Source of the DNA: LH-M37 sp965602855
Lineage (GTDB): Bacteria > Pseudomonadota > Gammaproteobacteria > SZUA-229
Direction of reading: 5' to 3'
DNA: 64,000 nt
Assembly (NCBI GenBank): GCA_965602855.1
Contig: CBFCZV010000004.1
Location: 1 to 64,000, forward strand
Each line of letters opens with the position of its first letter. Position 1 is the stretch's first letter. The notes under the pieces were generated by a model. That model worked only from the letters and a program-made list of their open reading frames with translations. It did not search any database and was not told the DNA's origin. Made by a program: the position numbers and the translations under genes. Of the stretch, positions 8,900 through 17,038 are shown in pieces.

Positions 8900-9444
8900 T
8901 CTACAGCCATAAATGGAACACCAGTACTTTTTATAATTTCTAATATTACGTTTTCTGTAGGTTTAGTAGTTGTATCTATCTCAATTAGATTGTCTGGCAG
9001 GTTTTTTTCTAAAATCTGCTTAAATCGAGTTAAGTAGTCGGGACCATCAACTTTAATACCCTGCCTTATACCAGATGTGATATCTGTGTTTCGATTAATA
9101 ATTCGCTTTACGAGCTCATCATCGCTAGCTATAAGCTTAATGTTAAAAAAATCATAACCTTTCTCGACAAAAAACACCTCTAGCAGATCAATAGCACTTT
9201 TAGAAATCAGGCAGCCTACTTCGATAAGATATTGATTTGATTTACCATTATTTATTTCATCAATAATAGCTTTAATAATATCATTGGACAGATGAATAAA
9301 ATCTTCTATAGAAGGTTCAGCAATTATTTTTGTAATTATAGTATCGACAGTGATTACATGATGATTAGTATTCAATGCGCTCAAAACACTGCTTTTACCA
9401 CTGCACGGAAGACCATAAAGCAGGAGGATATTTGTTTTATTCAT
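8875..9444 (-). CDS. P-loop kinase/ATPase of unknown substrate
   Basis: A 189-residue soluble P-loop protein with Walker A GLPCSGKS near residues 12-19 and an acidic residue after the second strand (VITVDTI), the arrangement of small-molecule and nucleotide kinases. A lid-like basic segment follows (KRIINRNTD). The ATG overlaps the stop of the upstream membrane-anchored gene in an ATGA junction, so translation of the two is probably coupled. The 3' end overlaps the convergent dehydrogenase by 25 bases. No specific kinase family was recognised; it could phosphorylate a metabolite, an RNA or a signalling molecule. Confidence 0.75.
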   Translation of the reverse strand: MNKTNILLLYGLPCSGKSSVLSALNTNHHVITVDTIITKIIAEPSIEDFIHLSNDIIKAIIDEINNGKSNQYLIEVGCLISKSAIDLLEVFFVEKGYDFFNIKLIASDDELVKRIINRNTDITSGIRQGIKVDGPDYLTRFKQILEKNLPDNLIEIDTTTKPTENVILEIIKSTGVPFMAVDYSSGHIT

Positions 9445-10319
9445 GCTGACTTGGCGCTTGCCCAGTTAGTCTGAAATTGCTCTTTACGTTCAATGACCGT
9501 TAAATCATCTGTTGTTATCAGTTCTTTTGAGTCAACGTGACGCCCGCTTTCGGCATCATCATCGAAATAGAGTTCTACCAGTAATTCATCATCCTGAATC
9601 AAATAATCTTTTTCCTTAAAGTCAGCTTCGACCATCGATTGATCTATAAACTTTGTTTCTATACCCAGCTCATTTTGAAGACTCATCTGAGCCATGGTGT
9701 TGTCCCTGTTCATATCATTGACAATGAACAGCCGTTTGATCTTAACGCCACGTTTCATTAAGTTAATCTGGGTATTCATGTACTCGGTGTCATTTTTATC
9801 CTCCCAGTACTCAGGGATATAGCTAACACACTTCAGTTTTTCTCTTGTGGTTCTTATGCCTTTGGCGCCGAAAGTGTGAGCGTGACAGGGTGTAGTACGC
9901 TCTGTTTGTACAAAAATTTCGCTATTACAAGACAATAGATTTTTCAGTCTCTTTGAAACCAAATTCACAAAGTAAGGATGCTTAATTTTAGTCAGAGAGC
10001 TATCTAGTTCATAACCATGATTAATTAATTCCACTTTGCTTTGAAGACCATCAAGTCTGCTTCTAATATTACGAAGCTCAATTGCAGTGGTATCCATATC
10101 TGTCTGAGTCTTATCTACAAACTCATTATATGAAAACTTGTAATCAATGATTTCGACCAGTAAAAAAATCAAAATATAGAGGATAAACTGCTCGCCAAAT
10201 GATAGATGATCAAGTGCATCAAATATCATTGACCTGTCCAGAAGATTTGTTTCTGCAAAGCCCAGTAGGTAAGGGGTTACAAGAATGGTAAGGTCAATTA
10301 CAGGTGTAGGAATTCTCAA
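9441..10319 (-). CDS. Membrane-anchored protein with coiled coil and cytosolic domain, unknown function
   Basis: A 292-residue protein with hydrophobic segments near residues 8-22 and 43-59. A predicted coiled coil follows (about 75-105, IELRNIRSRLDGLQSKVELI), then a soluble domain of about 180 residues. That domain has NLMKRGVKIKRLFIVND and a later GIETKFIDQ. This strand-turn pattern resembles PLD-like or sensor folds, but no HKD catalytic motif is present. The start is TTG with a weak ribosome site. It is translationally coupled to the downstream P-loop kinase. A membrane sensor plus a kinase-like partner is the simplest reading; function is not known. Confidence 0.65.
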   Translation of the reverse strand: MRIPTPVIDLTILVTPYLLGFAETNLLDRSMIFDALDHLSFGEQFILYILIFLLVEIIDYKFSYNEFVDKTQTDMDTTAIELRNIRSRLDGLQSKVELINHGYELDSSLTKIKHPYFVNLVSKRLKNLLSCNSEIFVQTERTTPCHAHTFGAKGIRTTREKLKCVSYIPEYWEDKNDTEYMNTQINLMKRGVKIKRLFIVNDMNRDNTMAQMSLQNELGIETKFIDQSMVEADFKEKDYLIQDDELLVELYFDDDAESGRHVDSKELITTDDLTVIERKEQFQTNWASAKSA

Positions 10320-10422
10320 TTTTTTATCCAGATTAATATGTTCAACAATTAGATTTAGATGCGGAGCTTAAGTTATATCTGATAACGAGTTGAATATCGG
10401 TTATCGTTTTTTTTCAGGCATA

Positions 10423-10944
10423 TCAAACCCTTACTTCTGCCTTATTCTCAATCCTTTGTCGGATTATGTTGTCCTTTTCTTCAATCAATTTATTTTGTAA
10501 TTCGAGCATAGACTGCCTAACATCACGTAATTCCGCAGGATCATTGTGTTTGGCAAAAAAGATATTATCGTTTTCGTCATCCCATGTTATGGCCTTAGCA
10601 ACCTGCTCAGACCAGAATTCAGGGTTGCCACCTGCATAATCTAGTAAGACAGTGCCAACTTCAAACTGGAATTTCCCGAAAAGCTCTTCTTCGGGATGAA
10701 AAGGATTGCTTTCAATAGATGACAGGTAATAACGGTAGCGAAGTGAACCGATATAAAACCAGAATATCGCTTCATCTTTATTACCTTCATGAAAGAGGCC
10801 ATTAGCTAGTACGTAATACCCTGCTGGATGTAGTAATGCTGCATTTCTTTTTAGCTGGTCTAGTGACATAGAGGCTATTTTATCTAGTTGTATCGCTTTT
10901 TTCCCTGCAAGTGAACTCCATAAGTTTTTTAACTTTGAAAACAT
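10423..10944 (-). CDS. Hypothetical cytosolic protein, TPR-like
   Basis: A 173-residue protein with helix-rich sequence: HPAGYYVLANGLFHEGNKDEA followed by IFWFYIGSLRYRYYLS, spaced like one or two Sel1/TPR-type helical hairpins. A C-terminal charged helix runs from DVRQSMLELQNKLIEEKD. No signal peptide or membrane segment is seen. It sits about 100 bases upstream of the membrane-anchored gene on the same strand and could be the first gene of a three-gene unit. I recall similar orphans in other gammaproteobacteria, but no function is known to me. Confidence 0.65.
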   Translation of the reverse strand: MFSKLKNLWSSLAGKKAIQLDKIASMSLDQLKRNAALLHPAGYYVLANGLFHEGNKDEAIFWFYIGSLRYRYYLSSIESNPFHPEEELFGKFQFEVGTVLLDYAGGNPEFWSEQVAKAITWDDENDNIFFAKHNDPAELRDVRQSMLELQNKLIEEKDNIIRQRIENKAEVRV

Positions 10945-11195
10945 TTGCTGACCCTTTTTAAACAGGCCGTGGAGGATATAAGGTCACAAGCAAGTTGTCT
11001 AGTTGTCAGTGAAAAAAAAAGAGAATAAAGCCTCGATAGCAAAGACTGAATAAGTGCATTGATGAAATTAAGTAGCGTATTTTCTGTGTATTAGAAAAAA
11101 TAAAAATACAAGTCTGTTATAGAAATTAGCTTTTGCTAAAATCAGCCCCGGTTTACCCCATCATTTTCAAAACAAATATAAAGTCCCCATCACCC

Positions 11196-13514
11196 ATGAA
11201 TATAGAACAAAGTATCGCTAATGAACTTGGTGTTAAAGTTTCACAGGTTGAAGCCACCGTTGCATTGATTGATGAGGGTTCAACAGTGCCCTTTATTTCG
11301 CGTTATCGTAAAGAGGTGACGGGCGGTTTAGATGACACCCAACTGCGAACGCTGGAAGAGCGCTTAACATATTTACGTGAGCTTGAAGATCGGCGTGATA
11401 CAGTGCTGAGAACCATATCAGAGCAGGGCAAGTTGAGTGATGAGCTAAAAAAATCTATTTTAGAAGCTGATACTAAAACACGGCTTGAAGATCTTTATGC
11501 GCCTTACAAACCGAAACGCCGCACCAAAGCACAAATCGCGCGTGAAGCCGGTATCGAACCATTGCTCGATGCACTGATGGAAGACTTTTCTATGCAACCT
11601 GAAGTTGAAGCAGAATCTTATATTAACGCCGAGGCAGGCTTTACTGATAGTAAGGAAGTATTAGATGGTGCGCGTCAGATTTTTGTAGAACATGCTGCAG
11701 AAAATGCCGACTTAATCGGCAGGCTACGAGATATTTGTTGGGAAAGAGCTGAGCTTGTTTCAACCGTGGTCGATGGTCAGGAAAATAATGGTAACAAGTT
11801 TAAGGATTATTTTGATTTTTCAGAAACGATTAAAACCGTACCATCACACCGTGCGCTGGCTTTATTCCGTGGACGTAATGAAGGAGTCCTAAGCGTTAAG
11901 CTATCTGTTCCGGGCCAGGATGATCTTGAGTCCGTTTTGGATATGGGGATATGTGATAACAAAGTGGCTACAGCCTTTTCATTTTCTCAGCAGCAACGTG
12001 CTGCAGACAACTGGTTATTAGAGAGTGCCCGCTGGGCATGGCGAGTTAAAATTTCCTTGCAAATTGAATCCGAATTAAATATGCGCCTGCGTGAATCAGC
12101 CGAAGAGGAGGCTATTCGCGTCTTTGGTGAAAACATGCGTGATTTATTATTAGCCGCACCCGCTGGCGCACGCGCTACACTCGGACTTGATCCCGGATTA
12201 CGCACTGGGGTAAAAGTTGTGGTGTTAGATGCGCTCGGTATGCTGGTTGATCAGGAGGTGATTTATCCGCACGCACCAAAAAATAAATGGGATGAGTCGA
12301 TTGCCGTATTAGCCGCGCTGGCTAAAAAACATAAGGTCGAGTTAGTAGCCATCGGCAATGGTACCGCATCGCGTGAAACCGACAAGTTAAGCAACGAGTT
12401 AATGAAAAAGCATCCAGAACTACGCCTGAACAGTATAGTGGTGAGTGAAGCTGGTGCCTCTGTTTATTCCGCCTCTGCATTAGCCGCAAAAGAATTCCCC
12501 GATCTCGATGTCACCTTCCGTGGTTCAATCTCCATCGCCAGACGTTTACAGGACCCGTTGGCAGAACTGGTTAAAATTGATCCTAAAGCTATTGGTGTTG
12601 GTCAGTACCAGCATGATGTGAACCAATCTAAATTAGCGCGTAAATTAGAATCGGTAGTCGAAGATTGTGTGAATGCCGTCGGTGTTGAAGTAAATATGGC
12701 CTCTGCCCCCTTGTTAATGCGTGTCGCAGGTTTAAGTGAAACGCTGGCAGAAAACATCGTTGCTTATCGTGAAGAAAATGGCGTCTTTAAAAACCGTAAG
12801 GAAATTTTAAAGGTTTCACGCCTTGGGCCAAAAGTGTTCGAGCAGGCAGCAGGCTTTTTAAAAATATCCAAGGGTGATAATCCGCTGGATGCTTCTTCGG
12901 TTCATCCCGAGGCCTATCCGGTAGTAAAAAATATTTTAGAAAAGAATCAACGCGAAATTAATAAAGTCATTGGTGATCGCGCATTTTTGTCATCACTGGC
13001 AGCCAATGATTATGTCATGGAAGGTTTTGGTGAGCCCACCGTGCGAGACATCATCCAGGAACTAGAAAAACCTGGCCGTGATCCCCGCCCAGAATTTAAA
13101 ACCGCCAGCTTTAAAGAAGGTGTGGAAAAAGTCAGCGATCTTGAAGAAGGCATGATCCTGGAAGGCGTTGTCACCAACATCACTAACTTTGGCGCCTTTG
13201 TCGATATCGGAGTGCATCAGGATGGTCTGGTGCACATCTCCGTCATTGCCGATAAGTTTGTCAAAGACCCGCATGATGTTGTTAAAACTGGCGAAGTGGT
13301 TAAAGTAAAGGTCATGGATATTGATGTTCAAAGGAAACGTATTGCTTTATCTATGCGCTTAACAGAAGCCGCTGAAAGAAAACCAGCAAGAGGAAAAGCT
13401 GAGTCAGATGGAAATAAAACACAACGCAATAGATCGAAGGGTAATAATCAAGGCCAGGGAAATAATGAGCCTGCTAGTGTCATGGCACAGGCGTTTGCTA
13501 ATATGAAGAAATAA
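11196..13514 (+). CDS. tex: Transcription accessory / RNA-binding protein Tex
   Basis: Conserved nucleic-acid-binding protein of about 772 residues, linked in other bacteria to transcription and toxin expression. The order is an N-terminal helical domain, a YqgF-like RNase H fold (LGLDPGLRTGVKVVVLD), tandem helix-hairpin-helix motifs (SLARLG-like repeats around AENIVAYREENGVF) and a C-terminal S1 domain (GVVTNITNFGAFVDIG). I chose the ATG at 11196, which gives MNIEQSIANELGV as in the family. The longer frame begins at a TTG at 11133 and adds 21 unusual residues. The basic low-complexity tail is normal for Tex. The next gene starts 4 bases after the stop. Confidence 0.95.
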   Translation: MNIEQSIANELGVKVSQVEATVALIDEGSTVPFISRYRKEVTGGLDDTQLRTLEERLTYLRELEDRRDTVLRTISEQGKLSDELKKSILEADTKTRLEDLYAPYKPKRRTKAQIAREAGIEPLLDALMEDFSMQPEVEAESYINAEAGFTDSKEVLDGARQIFVEHAAENADLIGRLRDICWERAELVSTVVDGQENNGNKFKDYFDFSETIKTVPSHRALALFRGRNEGVLSVKLSVPGQDDLESVLDMGICDNKVATAFSFSQQQRAADNWLLESARWAWRVKISLQIESELNMRLRESAEEEAIRVFGENMRDLLLAAPAGARATLGLDPGLRTGVKVVVLDALGMLVDQEVIYPHAPKNKWDESIAVLAALAKKHKVELVAIGNGTASRETDKLSNELMKKHPELRLNSIVVSEAGASVYSASALAAKEFPDLDVTFRGSISIARRLQDPLAELVKIDPKAIGVGQYQHDVNQSKLARKLESVVEDCVNAVGVEVNMASAPLLMRVAGLSETLAENIVAYREENGVFKNRKEILKVSRLGPKVFEQAAGFLKISKGDNPLDASSVHPEAYPVVKNILEKNQREINKVIGDRAFLSSLAANDYVMEGFGEPTVRDIIQELEKPGRDPRPEFKTASFKEGVEKVSDLEEGMILEGVVTNITNFGAFVDIGVHQDGLVHISVIADKFVKDPHDVVKTGEVVKVKVMDIDVQRKRIALSMRLTEAAERKPARGKAESDGNKTQRNRSKGNNQGQGNNEPASVMAQAFANMKK

Positions 13515-13518
13515 AACC

Positions 13519-14730
13519 ATGTCATCGATAATCAATTTAGTAAGAACTCTACTGTTTCCCGCAATTCTATTAATTATTGCTTATACATTAATCACTATAC
13601 TTTCTGAAAGTTTTAGATTGTATTCTGTCACCACGATAAATGTTGTCTCCGGGATCATAGCAATGACGCTAGGTACAGGCTTAGCCGTTGTAGGTGCAAT
13701 GGCAAATGATTCCGGAAAAGGTGGTTTTTTTATAAATACATTTCAGATGATGTGTTTAAGTTACCCGTTGATTTATTTAATCGGATTGGTGAGTAGTATA
13801 TCTGTCCTCTATAGTGATTTCGAAAACAAAAAAGAGATCGCTATTTGGTTAGCATCAATGAATATTATCTGGCTTTTACTGCTCGGTTTAATGATGGTAT
13901 TAGCCGTAGCAGGAGGCAATGCCAGGCGTAAGTACGAAGACAGGCAACGAGCAAAAGAACTGATAAACCAGAAAAAGCCCTATCTTATTCACTTGCCCCA
14001 TTGCGGCACGATGATTCCTGATGAATATAGAAGTGACTACTTTTTAAGCCCAAAGGAATTAGAAGAAAATATTCTTCAATATGCAGATCTATATACTGAT
14101 GAATTATTTGAGTCGCTGCTTACTCGGTTTGGCGGGGTAAAAAATAAGTACTCAAGACTCTTCTTTGATCCCGAACGATTTTTTGATGAGAAACAGGAGA
14201 GCATGAGTCGCCTTGGTCTGGGCTGGTTTTATGAAAAAGCGATTCTCGAGGAGATACCTTTAAGAGGTACAAAAAACAAAGAAGCTATCGCTGAATATTA
14301 TCATGAGCATCATAAAGAACTGAATGACAAAACACAGGAGAAGCTGGATTTGTACGGCAAGTGCACGATCATAGATTGTCATTCATTTTCTAATGAACGA
14401 TATTGGTTTCATGATCAAAATTTGGAACTGCCTGATATCTGTATAGGTTACGACGAAGAATATGTTGATATGGAACTCGTTGAAATTTTAAAAGAAGAAT
14501 TTCAATTCTATAATGTTTCGATCAATAGCCCTTATTCGGGCAGTTTGGTTCCGACCAGGTTTTACAACAAGAATAAAAATGTAAAATCGGTAATGATTGA
14601 AATAAATAAAAAATTGTACCTGGATTCCGATAATAAGAAAGGTAATGATTTTGACGTGATTTGTAATATTTTAGAGCAGGTAATGTTCAGGCTGATTTTT
14701 GAGGAGAATTATAGGGCTGAGGAATATTGA
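13519..14730 (+). CDS. N-formylglutamate amidohydrolase-family domain fused to four membrane segments
   Basis: A 403-residue protein. Residues 1-135 contain four hydrophobic helices (about 8-28, 40-62, 74-97, 108-132). Residues 153-395 match the N-formylglutamate amidohydrolase fold: LIHLPHCGTMIPDEY, SRLFFDPERF, CTIIDCHSFSN and PYSGSLVPTRFY. The soluble family cleaves N-formylglutamate in histidine breakdown, but no hut genes are near and the membrane part is unusual. The active site would face the cytoplasm if both ends are inside. It begins 4 bases after tex, so it may be co-transcribed. A hairpin follows its stop. The substrate is an open question. Confidence 0.8.
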   Translation: MSSIINLVRTLLFPAILLIIAYTLITILSESFRLYSVTTINVVSGIIAMTLGTGLAVVGAMANDSGKGGFFINTFQMMCLSYPLIYLIGLVSSISVLYSDFENKKEIAIWLASMNIIWLLLLGLMMVLAVAGGNARRKYEDRQRAKELINQKKPYLIHLPHCGTMIPDEYRSDYFLSPKELEENILQYADLYTDELFESLLTRFGGVKNKYSRLFFDPERFFDEKQESMSRLGLGWFYEKAILEEIPLRGTKNKEAIAEYYHEHHKELNDKTQEKLDLYGKCTIIDCHSFSNERYWFHDQNLELPDICIGYDEEYVDMELVEILKEEFQFYNVSINSPYSGSLVPTRFYNKNKNVKSVMIEINKKLYLDSDNKKGNDFDVICNILEQVMFRLIFEENYRAEEY

Positions 14731-14748
14731 ATAGATGGATTTTCGCAT

Positions 14749-14779
14749 AGCCAGAAATCCCATCCTACCCTTTCTGGCT
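14749..14779 (+). terminator. Hairpin after the amidohydrolase gene
   Basis: AGCCAGAAA (14749-14757) pairs perfectly with TTTCTGGCT (14771-14779) around a 13-base loop. It lies 19 bases after the stop codon and ahead of the cytochrome gene. There is no long T-run, so it may be a weak terminator or an mRNA 3'-end stabiliser. Confidence 0.5.
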
Positions 14780-14851
14780 TTAGAAATACCACAAACCTGT
14801 GTTATTGTAGTCTAAAGGGGCACACTATTCTGATCGCCGCAGGAGACCATC

Positions 14852-15589
14852 ATGTCTGGCCTTAAATCTTATTTTGTTTGGGATGCAAACACACGCTGGT
14901 TTCACTGGATTAATGTAGTGTGCGTACTCAGTCTAATTGCTGTAGCTGTCGCCATCCTCAATGCCAAAGCTTTAGGTGTATCGACCGAAGGAAAAATCCT
15001 ACTCAAAACTGTACACGTTCTAATTGGTTATGTGTTCACGGTAAATTTACTCTGGCGTTTAATCTGGGCCTTTATCGGTAGCCCAACAGCACGCTGGGGT
15101 GCAATTCTACCCATCGGCTCCGGTTACCTGAAAGAAGTACGTGCTTATATCGCCAGTTTCAAAGCAGGACAACCACGCCAGTATCTCGGTCATAATCCAC
15201 TAGGAAGAATTGCAGTTACCCTGCTACTTTTTCTGTTACTAGCGCAGGCCATCACAGGGTTAGTAGTGGCAGGCACCGATATATTTTATCCCCCCATTGG
15301 TTCATGGGTAGCCGAGTGGATAGCTGCACCAGGAGTCGACCCCGGCACGCTCATGCCCTACGCAAAAGAAACCTATAACATGGTTGCCTACGATGAGATG
15401 CGCGCTTTTCGCAAACCCTTTATTACCGTTCATTATTATGGGTTCTATGTATTACTTGGTGTGATAGCCGTTCATATTCTGGCTGTCGTTGTTGCTGAAA
15501 TTAAAGAAGGCAATAATTTAATTTCAGCGATGTTTAATGGAAAAAAAGTATTGAACGAGACCCCGGTGGACTTACCAGAAAAAGATTAG
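14852..15589 (+). CDS. Cytochrome b561-family membrane protein
   Basis: A 245-residue membrane protein of the cytochrome b561 / Ni-Fe hydrogenase b-subunit family, which passes electrons between quinones and soluble or periplasmic partners. It has four or five membrane helices. Likely haem-ligand histidines stand in TRWFHWINVVC, LLKTVHVLIGYVF and FITVHYYGFYVLLGVIAVH. An AGGAG site sits 6 bases before the ATG. No hydrogenase or c-type cytochrome is adjacent, so the partner is unknown. The loop around PGVDPGTLMPYAKETYNM is longer than in hydrogenase subunits. Confidence 0.88.
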   Translation: MSGLKSYFVWDANTRWFHWINVVCVLSLIAVAVAILNAKALGVSTEGKILLKTVHVLIGYVFTVNLLWRLIWAFIGSPTARWGAILPIGSGYLKEVRAYIASFKAGQPRQYLGHNPLGRIAVTLLLFLLLAQAITGLVVAGTDIFYPPIGSWVAEWIAAPGVDPGTLMPYAKETYNMVAYDEMRAFRKPFITVHYYGFYVLLGVIAVHILAVVVAEIKEGNNLISAMFNGKKVLNETPVDLPEKD

Positions 15590-15596
15590 TTTCCGC

Positions 15597-15618
15597 GTGG
15601 GCACAAAAGTGTGCCCAC
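15597..15618. repeat. Hairpin of the dispersed GTGGGCACA type
   Basis: GTGGGCACA (15597-15605), loop AAAG, TGTGCCCAC (15610-15618), followed by CCTACC. This 9-bp perfect stem with a GGTAGGGTGGGCAC-like flank is the kind of short intergenic repeat common in proteobacterial genomes. It may also end the cytochrome transcript. Confidence 0.55.
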
Positions 15619-15666
15619 CCTACCTGGCTTTGTTCCATAACAAGCCCTAATAATGTATAAAGCGCC

Positions 15667-16521
15667 ATGAGATTTCCAAAACGAATACAGCCGCTCATTG
15701 ATGATGGTCTGGTTGACGAAGTATTGCAGCAGTTAATGAGTGGCAAAGAGGCGACGGTGTATGTCGTGCGCTGTGGTAATGAAATCCGCTGCGCCAAAAT
15801 ATACAAAGAAGCCTACAAGCGCAGCTTTAAAAAAGCAGTGCAATATCAGGAAGGCCGCAAGCAGCGCAATACTCGCCGTGCCCGTGCCATGGAAAAAGGC
15901 TCCAAATTTGGTCGAGACCAGCAGGAAGAATCCTGGCAGAACGCTGAAGTGGATGCGCTTTGCCGACTAGGCAATGCGGGTGTGCGCGTTCCCAAAGCCT
16001 ACGGCTGCTTTGATGGTGTGCTGCTCATGGAATTAATCACCGATGATGAAGGCCAGGTCGCACCGCGTCTCAACGATGTCTCCATGACCGCTGAACTCGC
16101 CATCGAAGACCATGGTGTGGTCATGAAATACGTCATGCGCATGCTCTGTGCCGGTATCGTGCACGGCGATCTCTCAGAATTTAATGTGCTGGTTGATGAT
16201 TATGGACCAGTGATTATCGACCTGCCGCAAGCCGTCGATGCTGCCGCTAACAATAATGCCTTTGCCATGCTGGAACGTGACATTAATAACATGACCAGCT
16301 ACTACGGCCAGTTCGCGCCTGAACTGTTAGGCAGCAAATATGCCAAAGAAATGTGGGCGCTTTTTGAAGATGGTGAATTACATGCTGATGTTGAATTGAC
16401 CGGCCAGTTTGAAGAAGACGCCGAAGCGGCCGATGTTGATACCGTCATGCAGGAAATTAAAGCTGCGTTTGAAGAAGAGCAAGAGCGACAGGAAAGAATA
16501 CGTGAAGCTGATGGTGGCTGA
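15667..16521 (+). CDS. RIO1-type serine/threonine protein kinase
   Basis: A 284-residue atypical kinase of the bacterial RIO family. The N-terminal ATP-binding part has SGKEATVYVVRCG and the catalytic Lys in CAKIYKE, followed by the RIO-specific basic insert (about residues 56-80, KKAVQYQEGRKQRNTRRARA). The catalytic loop is HGDLSEFNVLV, and the metal-binding DFG-equivalent is IIDLPQAVD. Cellular substrates in bacteria are not well known; in archaea and eukaryotes RIO kinases act in ribosome maturation. A DUF3622 gene follows after about 70 bases, a pairing that may be only positional. Confidence 0.92.
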   Translation: MRFPKRIQPLIDDGLVDEVLQQLMSGKEATVYVVRCGNEIRCAKIYKEAYKRSFKKAVQYQEGRKQRNTRRARAMEKGSKFGRDQQEESWQNAEVDALCRLGNAGVRVPKAYGCFDGVLLMELITDDEGQVAPRLNDVSMTAELAIEDHGVVMKYVMRMLCAGIVHGDLSEFNVLVDDYGPVIIDLPQAVDAAANNNAFAMLERDINNMTSYYGQFAPELLGSKYAKEMWALFEDGELHADVELTGQFEEDAEAADVDTVMQEIKAAFEEEQERQERIREADGG

Positions 16522-16589
16522 GTTATTTTTGAATGGCGGCCAACCCCCTCTCAGTTAACAATGAATAAATACACAGGAAATGAAAGAAC

Positions 16590-16919
16590 ATGAAAAAAAG
16601 TAAGAAATATGATTATCGGGTAGTAGAGGATAACGATACCTGGACTGCAGAGGTCACTCGACGAGTAACATCACGGGTCACCGTCGTTTCAAAAGGCAAA
16701 GGTGGTTTTGCGACAGAAGCCGAGGCGCAAGCGTGGGGGCAGGCAGAAGTAGAAGCATTTTTGAAAAAGACCAATAAAGGAGAGATGGAAAAACGACGGG
16801 TGAAGGAAAAGGAAGCAGAGCTTAGGGCGGCGAAGCATGAGAAATTAATAGATAAGACAGAAGCTGAGCCGGTAGAGATAGAGGGTGAGAATCAGGAAGC
16901 TGATGGCGTGAGGGAATAA
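16590..16919 (+). CDS. DUF3622-type small protein
   Basis: A 109-residue soluble protein. The first 60 residues (YDYRVVEDNDTWTAEVTRR to GFATEAEAQAWGQAE) match the small conserved domain I recall as DUF3622, which has strand-rich N-terminal and helical C-terminal halves. The remaining part is a charged helix rich in Lys and Glu, possibly a coiled coil. An AGGAA element lies about 10 bases before the ATG. Function is unknown. It follows the RIO kinase on the same strand. Confidence 0.75.
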   Translation: MKKSKKYDYRVVEDNDTWTAEVTRRVTSRVTVVSKGKGGFATEAEAQAWGQAEVEAFLKKTNKGEMEKRRVKEKEAELRAAKHEKLIDKTEAEPVEIEGENQEADGVRE

Positions 16920-17038
16920 AAACGTAAAACGTATGGATAGGATTAGAGAAAAAGGGGTTATCTTCAGGGCTCTTTAGATTTAATTAAGTTAGAAAGGAAG
17001 TTTATGTTTTCTATACTTGCACGCAAGGTTGGCATCAT

